In this document: piece after piece, positions 1 to 6,865 of the stretch
Layout: every line of letters starts with the position of its first letter
Position numbering within the stretch: position 1 is the stretch's first letter
NCBI GenBank assembly: GCA_033722075.1
Contig: JAWVZU010000054.1
Location: 1 to 16,338 of the forward strand
Reading direction: 5' to 3'
Source: JAWVZU01 sp033722075
GTDB taxonomy: Bacteria; Pseudomonadota; Gammaproteobacteria; Xanthomonadales; SZUA-38
Length of the DNA stretch: 16,338 bases
Program-made: the position numbers and the translations under genes
The notes under the pieces: model-generated
What the model was told of the DNA's origin: nothing
Databases searched by the model: none
The model's input: the letters and a program-made list of their open reading frames with translations, nothing else

Positions 1-360
1 CGCGCCGCAGTGATCACCTGGCGCTACAAGTTTTTGTGGATTTTTGGTATTCTGATGGCCCTCTGCGGTCAGGCCGGTGGTGGCCAGCCGCAGTTCCAGA
101 CGAATTATCGAACGTCATTTGATCCCGCTCAGGGCATGCCGGAGTTCCCGGCCTACTTTCCCGCCCCGTTCGGTGAGGTGCCGATGGCGGTTTACGTGGG
201 CGTGGTCTCGGCACACCGTGACGAGGCGTTCCGGGCATGCCGCTATATCATCGACGAGATCAAGCTGCGGCTGCCGATCTGGAAAAAGGAGTTCTACAGG
301 GACGGGGATTCGGGCTGGGTCAACTGCGAACGCTGCGCTGAATCACACTCGCATGATTAG
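1..360 (+). CDS. moaE: MoaE C-terminal half fused in frame to a foreign membrane-protein fragment (5' partial)
   Basis: The reading frame is open from base 1, so the start lies outside the window; the GTG at 10 is not a convincing start. From about base 172 onward the product is clearly the C-terminal half of the molybdopterin synthase large subunit: GEVPMAVYVGVVSAHR, then EAFRACRYIIDEIK, the catalytic PIWKKE motif, and a WVNCERCAESH tail. MoaE with MoaD turns cPMP into molybdopterin. The first 55 or so residues do not match MoaE, which should show its fold and a VHRVG-type strand here. They read instead as a membrane segment (KFLWIFGILMAL), then a Gly/Gln-rich linker and a Pro/Phe-rich stretch, like the N-terminus of small bacterial integral-membrane proteins. 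The join is near 165-175. This is either an assembly or recombination chimera or a decayed gene; a working MoaE cannot be encoded by the part seen. Confidence 0.72.
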   Translation, partial: RAAVITWRYKFLWIFGILMALCGQAGGGQPQFQTNYRTSFDPAQGMPEFPAYFPAPFGEVPMAVYVGVVSAHRDEAFRACRYIIDEIKLRLPIWKKEFYRDGDSGWVNCERCAESHSHD

Positions 361-386
361 CGCGATCCTTCAGAGCCGTCAGTTAA

Positions 387-555
387 AGCGGTAACCATGA
401 AGGCATGAAGTGAAATGAAGCCATGAAGAAAAAGGACGAGGGTCGGTATCAGCCATTTCAAATCAGTAATTATTTACTTTAAATAAGTAATGTTATTTAC
501 TGTTTTATCTACTCTTTATTTCTTCGTCCCTCCTCATGCCTTCATGGTTACCGCT
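387..555. repeat. AT-rich palindromic intergenic element with perfect 22-bp inverted ends
   Basis: Bases 387-408 (AGCGGTAACCATGAAGGCAT + GA) are repeated exactly, in reverse complement, at 534-555. The left half also contains four ATGAAG hexamers at 397, 405, 415 and 423, and the centre (about 460-515) is strongly AT-rich, unlike the GC-rich genes around it. The arrangement resembles the CATGAAGG-type palindromic intergenic repeats (REP or MITE-like) scattered through some gammaproteobacterial genomes; that comparison is from memory. It fills the gap between the convergent moaE fragment and mocA, so it could also act as a bidirectional transcription stop. The 361-586 stretch holds no gene that I can support. 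Confidence 0.75.
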
Positions 556-586
556 CCAATACTCGCTTGGGAAGCGGGTAACGGAG

Positions 587-1180
587 TCAGGCGGACGAGG
601 GGAAGTGCTCCTGCAGGCGGTCCAGGTCCTCGGGGGTGTCCAGGTCGAACTCCGCATGCGGCAGGTCGATGGTCGCCAGCTTGCCGTTTCCGTTGATCAG
701 TCGCTTTGCGCCGTTGTCCCCGTCAAGGGTATCGATACGGCCGAACTGGCTGCGCGGAAAGATGACCGGAACTCCCAGCGTATCGGCATAGCGAGCAGCA
801 ACGCAGGCTGTGGGATCTTTCTGCCACTCGTCGACCAGGCGCTGCAGGTCGGCGGTTTCCAGCTGCAACTGATCGCAGGTCATGATGAGGGCGCCGTCGG
901 CGGTGCGCGGCAGGGCGTGAATGGCCATCTTCAGCGAAGAGGCCATGCCGGTTTTCCACTCGGGGTTGAAAACGATGTTGGAGTGCAGGTCGCGCAGTTC
1001 CCTGCGCAGCCGCTCGTGGTGACACCCAAGGACGACGATGGTCCGGCGGCCGGTGATCCACTCGAGTAGGCGAGTGGATCTTTTCAAGGCGCTCTCACCG
1101 GCAACATCGACCAGTTGCTTCGGTTTCTTCAGCCGGGTGGAGCTGCCGGCTGCCAGGAGAATGCCCCATAGTTCAGCCAT
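587..1180 (-). CDS. mocA: Molybdenum cofactor cytidylyltransferase-like nucleotidyltransferase (MocA/MobA family)
   Basis: A 197-residue member of the NTP_transf_3 nucleotidyltransferase family. The N-terminal nucleotide-binding signature LLAAGSSTRLKKPKQL is at residues 8-23. It is followed by NPEWKTGMASSL (72-83), typical of the MocA/CoxMI-like group, and by the metal-binding acidic motif MTCDQ (100-104). Such enzymes attach CMP (MocA) or GMP (MobA) to molybdopterin. The neighbouring xdhC favours the CMP form, used by xanthine dehydrogenase-type molybdenum hydroxylases; this is inference, since the two specificities are hard to separate by eye. The ATG at 1180 overlaps the end of moeB by 8 bases, so it is the last gene of the operon and is probably translationally coupled. 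The length is normal for the family. GMP specificity (MobA) is the main alternative. Confidence 0.82.
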   Translation of the reverse strand: MAELWGILLAAGSSTRLKKPKQLVDVAGESALKRSTRLLEWITGRRTIVVLGCHHERLRRELRDLHSNIVFNPEWKTGMASSLKMAIHALPRTADGALIMTCDQLQLETADLQRLVDEWQKDPTACVAARYADTLGVPVIFPRSQFGRIDTLDGDNGAKRLINGNGKLATIDLPHAEFDLDTPEDLDRLQEHFPSSA

Positions 1181-1907
1181 TGCTGCAATCCTCGCAATCG
1201 GGTTTGCGCCTTGACTTCAGACCTTGCCATTCCCAGGTGGCCGCGTCCAGTGCCATGAACCGGTTTCCCGGGTCTCCGCCGGCCAGCAGCGTGAGCGCAT
1301 GGGCGGCCATGGCACTGCCGATGATTCCGGTCACGGGTCCGAAAATGCCGGCCCCGGCGCAGTCCTCCAGCTGGTCCGGGGCATCGCCATAGACACACCG
1401 GTAGCACGGCCTGTCGGGAAGGTCCGGTCGAAAAGTCATCAATTGCCCCTCGGTGCGAACGGCCGCACCCATCACCCAGGGCGTTCGTTGCTGGAGGCAT
1501 GCCTTGTTGACGTGCAGGCGCGTCGCGAAATTGTCGCTCGCATCCAGCACCAGGTCGGCGCCGGCGGCGAGCTCTTGCGCTTCTACGGCACCGACCCGCT
1601 GCTTCTCCCGTTCAATCTCCAGATCCGGCCGGAGCCGCAGGAGCGAGCGGGCAGCGATATCCACCTTGAATTGCCCGACGTCGTCCGGCCCGTAGAGGAG
1701 CTGACGGCTGAGGTTGCTTTCCGCGACCCGATCGAAGTCGCAAAGAGTGAGGCGTCCGATGCCGCCTGCCGCTAGATACAGGGTCGCCGGGCAGCCCAGG
1801 CCACCCAGCCCGATGACGGCGACATGACTCGCGGAGATCCGGTCCTGACCCTCCGTCCCGATGGCTGGAAGCGCCTCGTGTGCGGCGTACCGATTGTCCG
1901 CCTTCAT
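1173..1907 (-). CDS. moeB: Molybdopterin-synthase adenylyltransferase (MoeB/ThiF/HesA family)
   Basis: A 244-residue E1-like enzyme that adenylates the C-terminal Gly-Gly of MoaD (or ThiS) so that sulfur can be added. The ATP-binding glycine motif VIGLGGLGCP is near residues 31-40. ESNLSRQLL carries the catalytic Arg, and LDASDNFATR holds the Mg-binding Asp. A structural zinc site is formed by CYRC in the middle and CEDC at the C-terminus. No rhodanese domain follows, so this is the short MoeB type rather than the MOCS3 type. Its start overlaps the stop of xdhC as ATGA. The substrate MoaD is not in this window and must lie elsewhere, perhaps next to the intact moaE. ThiF function in thiamine synthesis is possible but less likely given the neighbours. 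Confidence 0.88.
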   Translation of the reverse strand: MKADNRYAAHEALPAIGTEGQDRISASHVAVIGLGGLGCPATLYLAAGGIGRLTLCDFDRVAESNLSRQLLYGPDDVGQFKVDIAARSLLRLRPDLEIEREKQRVGAVEAQELAAGADLVLDASDNFATRLHVNKACLQQRTPWVMGAAVRTEGQLMTFRPDLPDRPCYRCVYGDAPDQLEDCAGAGIFGPVTGIIGSAMAAHALTLLAGGDPGNRFMALDAATWEWQGLKSRRKPDCEDCSNG

Positions 1908-2905
1908 GGCGGTGTGAGTGGTCGGCCGCGGGCGGCATGCAGGAAAGCCTGGATTTCGGCGGTGATGCTCAGCGCGATCTCCTCCGGTAGTTCGCCACCG
2001 AGGTCCAGTCCCACCGGTCCCCGGAGGCGATCCGGCAGTGACTCATCGGCGAGTTCCTCGAGTAGCCTCTCCCGCCGCGCGGTCGGACCGAGCGCGCCGA
2101 GATAGCCGATTTTCGTGCCGGCCAGCGCGCGCAGGTAGTCCCGGTCGGCGTTCAGGTTATGGCTCATCACGACCGCCGCGTCCGCGCGCGCCATCAGCGG
2201 GGTGAGCGCGCCATTGAAATGGGCGACCTCGGCGTCATCGGGAAACCGCTCGGCGCGAACGTGTCCTGGACGATGATCGAGAACGGTGACCCGCCAGCCC
2301 AGCTGCAGCCCCTGGCGGGCGAGGGGAACGGCATCGACGCCGGCGCCGCAGATCAGCAGTCGGGGTGGCGGACGAAACCCATCGACGAACACCGGGGGCG
2401 TCCCGCTGCGAAAGCCCGTTTCCTCCCCATCGATGGCGACCGGCCCTGAGGATCCTCCGGCGATCCAGCTGAAGCCCGGCGGTGAGCCGTTGGCGGATTC
2501 CAGCAGGGTGACGATTCGACCCGGCCTGTCGTCCGCCATCAGTTCTTCGAGGCAGAGCAGGGGGTTGCCTTCGTCGGAAAGCGGCTGCAGGAACAGGGTG
2601 ACCTCGCCCTCGCATCCCAGCCCGAGGCCCCAGATCGCCTCGTCCGGAGAGCGCATGTCATAGACGAGGCTGCGCGGCTTGCCCTCGCGGGCCACGGCCT
2701 GGGCCTGCTCCAGCAGGTCGCTGTCGAAACAGCCACCGCCAACGATGCCCGTTGCGTCGCCCTCGGCGGTCATCAGCATCCGGGCACCGGCCTTGCGGTA
2801 GGTGGACCCGCGGGTGCGGATGACGGTCGCGAGGACCATGGGAATGCCCTCGCCACGGTACGTGGCATGGGCCCGGATCAGCGCCTGGGGACCGTGTGAA
2901 CTCAT
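1904..2905 (-). CDS. xdhC: XdhC/CoxI-family molybdenum cofactor insertion chaperone
   Basis: 333 residues if started at MSSHGPQAL (2905). The open frame runs further upstream, but that part lies inside moaC and looks like shadow coding, and the 2905 ATG gives the ATGA overlap seen throughout this operon. The N-terminal XdhC/CoxI domain has TVIRTRGSTYRKAGARML, GGGCFDSDL and IWGLGLGCEGEV. The C-terminal Rossmann-like XdhC_C domain begins with LLICGAGVDAVPLARQG and includes LDHRP and GYLGALG. XdhC proteins bind Moco, protect it during sulfuration and deliver it to xanthine dehydrogenase-type enzymes. This implies a molybdenum hydroxylase somewhere in the genome; none is visible here. Confidence 0.9.
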   Translation of the reverse strand: MSSHGPQALIRAHATYRGEGIPMVLATVIRTRGSTYRKAGARMLMTAEGDATGIVGGGCFDSDLLEQAQAVAREGKPRSLVYDMRSPDEAIWGLGLGCEGEVTLFLQPLSDEGNPLLCLEELMADDRPGRIVTLLESANGSPPGFSWIAGGSSGPVAIDGEETGFRSGTPPVFVDGFRPPPRLLICGAGVDAVPLARQGLQLGWRVTVLDHRPGHVRAERFPDDAEVAHFNGALTPLMARADAAVVMSHNLNADRDYLRALAGTKIGYLGALGPTARRERLLEELADESLPDRLRGPVGLDLGGELPEEIALSITAEIQAFLHAARGRPLTPP

Positions 2906-3405
2906 TCCGAATCGTCCAGCAGACCCTCGGCGAACTCGTCGAGTCCATCGGGATGACGCCACTCGCCGGATTTTCCGCCCTCCTTGTAGAGCAGGCGAAC
3001 CTGGCCTATGCCCAGCGCAGGCTCGATCGGCTTGGCGAGATCCCAGATGGTCAGGAGCGCAACCTGCAGCCCACAGAGCGCTTCCATCTCCACCCCGGTA
3101 CGTTCGGCAATCTCGGCCAGGCAGTAGACATCGACGGCGTTTTCCGACTCCCGCAGGCGGGTGGTCAGGTGAACCCGGTTGAGGCTGATCGGATGACACA
3201 GGGGGATCAACTGGGGGGTCATCTTGGCGCCGAGGATTCCGGCAAACCGGGCCAGTGAAAGCGCGTCACCCTTCGGGAGTGTTCCGGCCGCCACCCGGGC
3301 GTAGGCTTCCGGTCCCAGGTCGATCCGGCCGACCGCGAGCGCGCGGCGCCGGCTTATTGGCTTGGCGCTGACGTCCGCCATCGCATAGGTGTTCTCGCCA
3401 GTCAT
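2902..3405 (-). CDS. moaC: Cyclic pyranopterin monophosphate synthase MoaC
   Basis: 167 residues, normal MoaC length. With MoaA, MoaC converts GTP into cPMP, the first stable intermediate of molybdopterin synthesis. The active-site residues known from E. coli MoaC are all present with a constant offset: Lys45 in LPKGD, His71 in PLCHP, Glu106 and Glu108 in GVEMEAL, and Asp122 and Lys125 in IWDLAKPIEP. The GGKSG loop is near 143-147. It starts with ADVSAKPISRR, the family N-terminal signature. Its ATG overlaps the moaB stop and its TGA overlaps the xdhC start, both by 4 bases. MoaA is not in the window. Confidence 0.95.
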   Translation of the reverse strand: MTGENTYAMADVSAKPISRRRALAVGRIDLGPEAYARVAAGTLPKGDALSLARFAGILGAKMTPQLIPLCHPISLNRVHLTTRLRESENAVDVYCLAEIAERTGVEMEALCGLQVALLTIWDLAKPIEPALGIGQVRLLYKEGGKSGEWRHPDGLDEFAEGLLDDSE

Positions 3406-3917
3406 GAACCCAGGATCTCCGCGAAATTACAGGGGCGGTGGCGGGCGTCCAGCTGTTCCCGCAGGATGCCTTCCCAGGCGGTGCGGCACGCACCGGTCGA
3501 GCCGGGCAGGGCGAAGACGAGAGTTCCGTTGGCGAGGCCCGCGAGCGGCCGCGCCTGGACGGTCGAGGAACCGATCTCCCTTTCCGAAATGACCCGGAAC
3601 AGTTCGCCGAACCCCTCGATTCGCCGGTCCAGCAGGGGACGGATTGCCTCCGGCGTCACGTCGCGATCCCGATAGCCGGTCCCGCCGGTGGTGAGCACCA
3701 GCCGGATGGCCTCGTCCGCAATCCAGGTCGCGACCACGGCGCGGATGCGGTAGATGTCGTCCGGGAGGATTTCGCGCTCAAGGACCTCATGGCCCGCGTT
3801 GGCGAGTTCACGACAGAGGTAGTCGCCGGACCGGTCATCCTCCAGCGAACGCGTGTCCGACACCGTCAGTACGGCCGTGGGGAGGCTCAGGAACTCGGTG
3901 GCAAAATGGGTGTTCAT
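3402..3917 (-). CDS. moaB: Molybdenum cofactor biosynthesis protein MoaB (MogA-like)
   Basis: 171 residues from the ATG at 3917 (MNTHFATEF). A longer in-frame start at 4055 would run through the likely promoter and add 46 residues without MoaB resemblance, so it was not used. Family landmarks are TAVLTVSDTRSLEDDRSGDYL (residues 14-34), the molybdopterin-binding LVLTTGGTGYRDRDVTPEA (73-91) and VFALPGSTGACRTAW (134-148). MoaB/MogA proteins bind molybdopterin and adenylate it ahead of molybdate insertion; many bacterial MoaB proteins have an uncertain or redundant role. An AAGGA sequence lies about 12 bases before the start. It is the first gene of the moaB-moaC-xdhC-moeB-mocA operon and diverges from the prenyltransferase gene. 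Confidence 0.92.
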   Translation of the reverse strand: MNTHFATEFLSLPTAVLTVSDTRSLEDDRSGDYLCRELANAGHEVLEREILPDDIYRIRAVVATWIADEAIRLVLTTGGTGYRDRDVTPEAIRPLLDRRIEGFGELFRVISEREIGSSTVQARPLAGLANGTLVFALPGSTGACRTAWEGILREQLDARHRPCNFAEILGS

Positions 3918-3974
3918 GGGTCGGGCGTATCCTTCACGTTGGTTCAGGTCCGCATCCTGCGTAGCTCTTGGCCC

Positions 3975-3980
3975 ATTATA
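3975..3980 (-). promoter_or_regulatory. Likely -10 box of the moaB operon
   Basis: The minus strand reads TATAAT exactly at 3980-3975, the only perfect -10 hexamer in the divergent moaB/ubiA region. It would start transcription near 3968 and give a leader of about 50 bases before moaB. No good -35 hexamer is visible 16-18 bases upstream, so an activator may be needed. On the plus strand the overlapping TATAAA (3977-3982) could serve the prenyltransferase gene. Confidence 0.5.
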
Positions 3981-4054
3981 AAGGCAGCGGCGCTTCTTGT
4001 GGTTGCTCCCCGGACTTCCGCACGGCATGCTTAACAGATCGGCTATCAAGGTCA

Positions 4055-4972
4055 ATGGACGACATGGCGATCAGTGCTTACTTCGGCCCGATGCGGCCCA
4101 ATTTTCTGCTCCTTCCCCCGATTTGCGTTGCCCTTGGCGCATCCGTCGCATGGCTGGAAACCGGCCAATTGAATGGCCTGGACCTGGCGCTGGCCTTGCT
4201 GGGCGCGATCCTCGCCCATGCCAGCGTGAACATGCTCAACGAATTCGAGGACTTTTCCAACGGATTGGACGCGATGACCGACCGGACGCCCTTCAGCGGC
4301 GGCAGCGGTACGCTCCAGGCGCACCCGGACCTGGCGAGTTATACCCGGACCGCCGGGATCGCAACGTTGATGGGCACCAGCGCGGTAGGCATCTACTTCC
4401 TTATCAGCCGAGGCGTGGGACTGCTGCCGCTGGGTCTCCTCGGGGTGATCACCGTGGCTGCCTATTCGAAGTGGATCGTGCGCAGCCCGCTGGTCAGCCT
4501 CGTCGCGCCCGGGCTGGGTTTCGGGCCGCTGATGGTCGTCGGTACGGCCTTCGTGCTGACCGGCCGCTATTCGCCGCTCGCCTTCCTGGTCTCGCTTTGT
4601 CCGTTCTTCCTGGTCAGCGGGCTGCTCCTGCTGAACCAGTTTCCGGACACCGAGCCGGACAGAAAGGTCGGTCGCAAGAACCTCCCCATCGTCTATGGCC
4701 GCGACCGCGCGGCAACGGTGTTCAATGTCATGCTGGTGGCGGCATTTCTGCCGACGCTGGTCGGCCTGCTCGCGGGATGGCTGCCGCCGCAGGCTGCTCT
4801 GGGTCTACTGCCGGTCCTGGCACTTCCCAAGCTGATGGTCGGTGCGGCGCGCCATGCAGATGATATTCCGGCGCTCATTCCGGTGATGGGCCTCAACGTG
4901 ATTACGGTGCTTGCGAGTCCGGCGCTGCTGGCGATCGGAATTGCCTGGGGCGCGGCCGGGACCGGTCCATGA
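4055..4972 (+). CDS. UbiA-family membrane prenyltransferase (MenA-like)
   Basis: 305 residues from the ATG at 4055; 4064 is an equally possible start, while the open frame back to 3968 runs through the promoter region. It is an integral membrane protein with about eight hydrophobic segments. The first Asp-rich prenyl-diphosphate site is NEFEDFSNGLD (62-72), followed by DRTPFSGGSGTLQ (76-88), a pattern I associate with MenA-like members. The second is NQFPDTEPDRKVGRKNLP (194-211), with the DxxxD spacing. Such enzymes join an isoprenoid chain to an aromatic or other acceptor, for example in menaquinone or ubiquinone synthesis. The acceptor cannot be read from the sequence, and no other quinone gene is nearby. 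Its stop overlaps the start of the downstream cytochrome, suggesting a shared role. Confidence 0.8.
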   Translation: MDDMAISAYFGPMRPNFLLLPPICVALGASVAWLETGQLNGLDLALALLGAILAHASVNMLNEFEDFSNGLDAMTDRTPFSGGSGTLQAHPDLASYTRTAGIATLMGTSAVGIYFLISRGVGLLPLGLLGVITVAAYSKWIVRSPLVSLVAPGLGFGPLMVVGTAFVLTGRYSPLAFLVSLCPFFLVSGLLLLNQFPDTEPDRKVGRKNLPIVYGRDRAATVFNVMLVAAFLPTLVGLLAGWLPPQAALGLLPVLALPKLMVGAARHADDIPALIPVMGLNVITVLASPALLAIGIAWGAAGTGP

Positions 4973-5589
4973 TCCCGGTTCTCCTGAGCCTGCTGCTCTG
5001 GGCCCAGCCCGCCGCTACGGCGCTGGCCATGCACGAGCGCTTTGCCTTCGCGGCGCTGGTCAGGGATTCGCTCGTCCAGGGCAATCTTTCTCGCGCCCGC
5101 AACTATGCCACGCTGTACAGTTACGACGGCCTCTTCGAGGACACGGGACCTGCTGAAATGAACCGGTTGAACGCCGTGGCCGAGGCGGATTCGATTTCCG
5201 AGGCGGCGCAGATCCTGGGTGAGGTCGCCGTACTGTGCGGGTCCTGCCATGCGGCATCCGACGTACACGACGGCAAGCCCGAGGACTATCCCCCGATGGG
5301 GAGCAATCTGCTGGCGCGCATGGGTCGCCATGTGTGGGCGGCCGAGCGTTTGTGGGACGGACTGGTCTGGAAGAGTGACGCGAGCTGGTTGGCCGGTTCA
5401 GCGGCCCTGGGGCTGGATCCCTTCCTGACGCCGGCGGTGGAACTCCGTGGTCTGGAAGGACGCTTGTCCGTGGTGCAGAAGCTCGCGGCCGAAGCCCGCG
5501 GCCAGACCGGCTGGCCTGATCGCGCGGATGTCTACGCGCGATTCCTGGGCAGCTGTGCCGAGTGCCACCGGGTCTACGAATCCCGCTGA
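4969..5589 (+). CDS. Exported di-haem c-type cytochrome
   Basis: 206 residues with an N-terminal signal peptide (IPVLLSLLLWAQPAATALA, cleavage near residue 20), so periplasmic. Two covalent haem sites are present: CGSCH at 90-94 and CAECH at 196-200. The two halves look like a loose duplication: each is a mostly helical stretch ending in a CxxCH near its C-terminal side, rather than the classic short cytochrome c fold. The arrangement recalls cytochrome c' or c-556-like helical cytochromes, but I do not recognise a named family. It is translationally coupled (ATGA) to the UbiA-family gene, and its end lies only 6 bases from the converging hyp-operon end. It could pass electrons for a periplasmic oxidation, but no partner is visible. 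Confidence 0.8.
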   Translation: MIPVLLSLLLWAQPAATALAMHERFAFAALVRDSLVQGNLSRARNYATLYSYDGLFEDTGPAEMNRLNAVAEADSISEAAQILGEVAVLCGSCHAASDVHDGKPEDYPPMGSNLLARMGRHVWAAERLWDGLVWKSDASWLAGSAALGLDPFLTPAVELRGLEGRLSVVQKLAAEARGQTGWPDRADVYARFLGSCAECHRVYESR

Positions 5590-5595
5590 GAGAGG

Positions 5596-5850
5596 TCAGC
5601 GCTTCCTGAGCTTCGACTGAACCGCGACGTAGCCGCGGTGGAGTTCCTCCGCCGCGTAATGCAACGTGGCAGCGATGCCCGTATCCCCCTCGGCGTCGGC
5701 GATGCGTCGGTTGAGTTCCCGCCAGCGTTTCTCCAACGCATGCCACTCATCCCGCGCTTCCGCGCCCGCCAGGTGAATCTGCACCCGCAGTTCATCGCGC
5801 AGGCGCCGCAACTTGTCCAAGCTTTCTGTCCAGGAGATCGAGGATTTCAT
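5596..5850 (-). CDS. Small coiled-coil protein closing the hyp operon
   Basis: 84 residues, highly charged and free of cysteines or signal peptide, so cytoplasmic. Residues 9-50 read as long amphipathic helices (SLDKLRRLRDELRVQIH, then EWHALEKRWRELNRRIADAE), and the C-terminal part continues as helix ending in KLRKR. I do not recognise a family. It begins 10 bases after the hypE stop on the same strand, so it is almost certainly co-transcribed with the hyp genes. Small helical proteins of this kind accompany many respiratory operons without a known role. It could be a scaffold or chaperone for hydrogenase maturation, but this rests on position alone. Confidence 0.65.
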   Translation of the reverse strand: MKSSISWTESLDKLRRLRDELRVQIHLAGAEARDEWHALEKRWRELNRRIADAEGDTGIAATLHYAAEELHRGYVAVQSKLRKR

Positions 5851-5860
5851 TGGCTTCGTG

Positions 5861-6865
5861 TCAACAGATTCGTGGAAGTGGATCGTCCTCCAGTTCGTCG
5901 AGGATGCGTTCTCCGCCCAATACGGTCTCCATGATCACGCCGGTGGTGTCGGACGCCAGGAATCCGATCAGGCGCGGGTCGGGAGCTGCGCCGCTCTGTC
6001 GCATCGCAGCGAGTGCCGCATCGGCATGCTCCGGGTCCACGACGGTAACCACCCGCCCCTCGCTGGCGAGGTAGAAGGGCTCGAAGCCCAGCGTCTCGCA
6101 TACGCCGGCGACACTCTCGGAGACGGGCACGTCGGCTTCCCGGATCCGTACCCCGCACTCCGTCGCGCGGGCGATATCGTTGAGGACCGTAGCAAGGCCG
6201 CCCCGCGTCGGATCGCGCAGGAAGCGCAGGCCGGGCAGTTCCCGCAGGGCCTGGCAGATCGGCAGCACACTGGCCGAATCCGACTGGAGATCGCCATGCC
6301 AACCGAACTCCTCGCGTGCGAGCATCACTGCGGCACCGTGATCGCCGATGCTGCCGCTGACCAGGATTGCGTCGCCAGGGCGGATCTCGCGCATGCCCAG
6401 GCGTAAGCCACGCGGTCGGAAGCCGACGCCGGTGGTCGCGAGATAGATGCCGCCGCACTCACCGCGCGAGAGTACTTTCGTGTCGCCGGCAACGATCCTG
6501 GCGCCGGCCTCCTCGGCGGCTGCGGCGATGGAGCGGACGATCCGCTCGAGCAGTTCCAGGGGAAGACCTTCCTCAAGAAAAGCGTTGAGGGTCAGGTAGG
6601 CGGGATCCGCGCCGCCGACGGCCAGGTCGTTGACCGTGCCGTGCACCGCCAGGGAGCCGATGTCGCCGCCGGGATATTCCAGGGGCGCGACGGTGAACCC
6701 GTCGGTGGTCATCATCATGTCGCGCCCCTCGAGCTGGGGAACACACACGGCGTCAGCCTCCGTGTCGAGATGCGGATTCGCAAGGTTCGCGGCGAAATAG
6801 CGCTCGATCAGCTCACGCATGAGCCGGCCGCCATTGCCATGGGAAAGACTCAGTCTAGCGGTCAT
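5861..6865 (-). CDS. hypE: Hydrogenase maturation protein HypE (carbamoyl dehydratase)
   Basis: 334 residues from the ATG at 6865 (MTARLSLSHGNGG). An in-frame ATG 30 bases upstream is less likely because the family starts right before the HGNGG-type motif. HypE is a PurM-like ATPase. It accepts a carbamoyl group from HypF on its C-terminal cysteine and dehydrates it to the thiocyanate that gives the cyanide ligands of the Ni-Fe centre. Here the protein ends exactly in PRIC, so the essential cysteine is intact. Other family marks are TTDGFTVAPLEYPGGDIG, GDTKVL, SGSIGDHG and RDPTRGGLATVLN. Its start overlaps the end of hypF by 11 bases, fitting the HypE-HypF complex. Confidence 0.96.
   Translation of the reverse strand: MTARLSLSHGNGGRLMRELIERYFAANLANPHLDTEADAVCVPQLEGRDMMMTTDGFTVAPLEYPGGDIGSLAVHGTVNDLAVGGADPAYLTLNAFLEEGLPLELLERIVRSIAAAAEEAGARIVAGDTKVLSRGECGGIYLATTGVGFRPRGLRLGMREIRPGDAILVSGSIGDHGAAVMLAREEFGWHGDLQSDSASVLPICQALRELPGLRFLRDPTRGGLATVLNDIARATECGVRIREADVPVSESVAGVCETLGFEPFYLASEGRVVTVVDPEHADAALAAMRQSGAAPDPRLIGFLASDTTGVIMETVLGGERILDELEDDPLPRIC

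Noticed and set aside
361..586. A CRISPR-like or tandem-repeat array suggested by repeated ATGAAG
   Set aside because: The copies are only 6 bases long with irregular short gaps and form one arm of a palindrome; there are no repeat-spacer units.
490..696. A plus-strand small gene starting in the intergenic element
   Set aside because: It runs from the repeat into the antisense of mocA, has no ribosome site and no family resemblance.
2906..3199. An N-terminal extension of xdhC of 98 residues
   Set aside because: The extension is Arg/Pro/Gly-rich, lies wholly inside moaC in another frame, and the family N-terminus begins just after the ATG at 2905.
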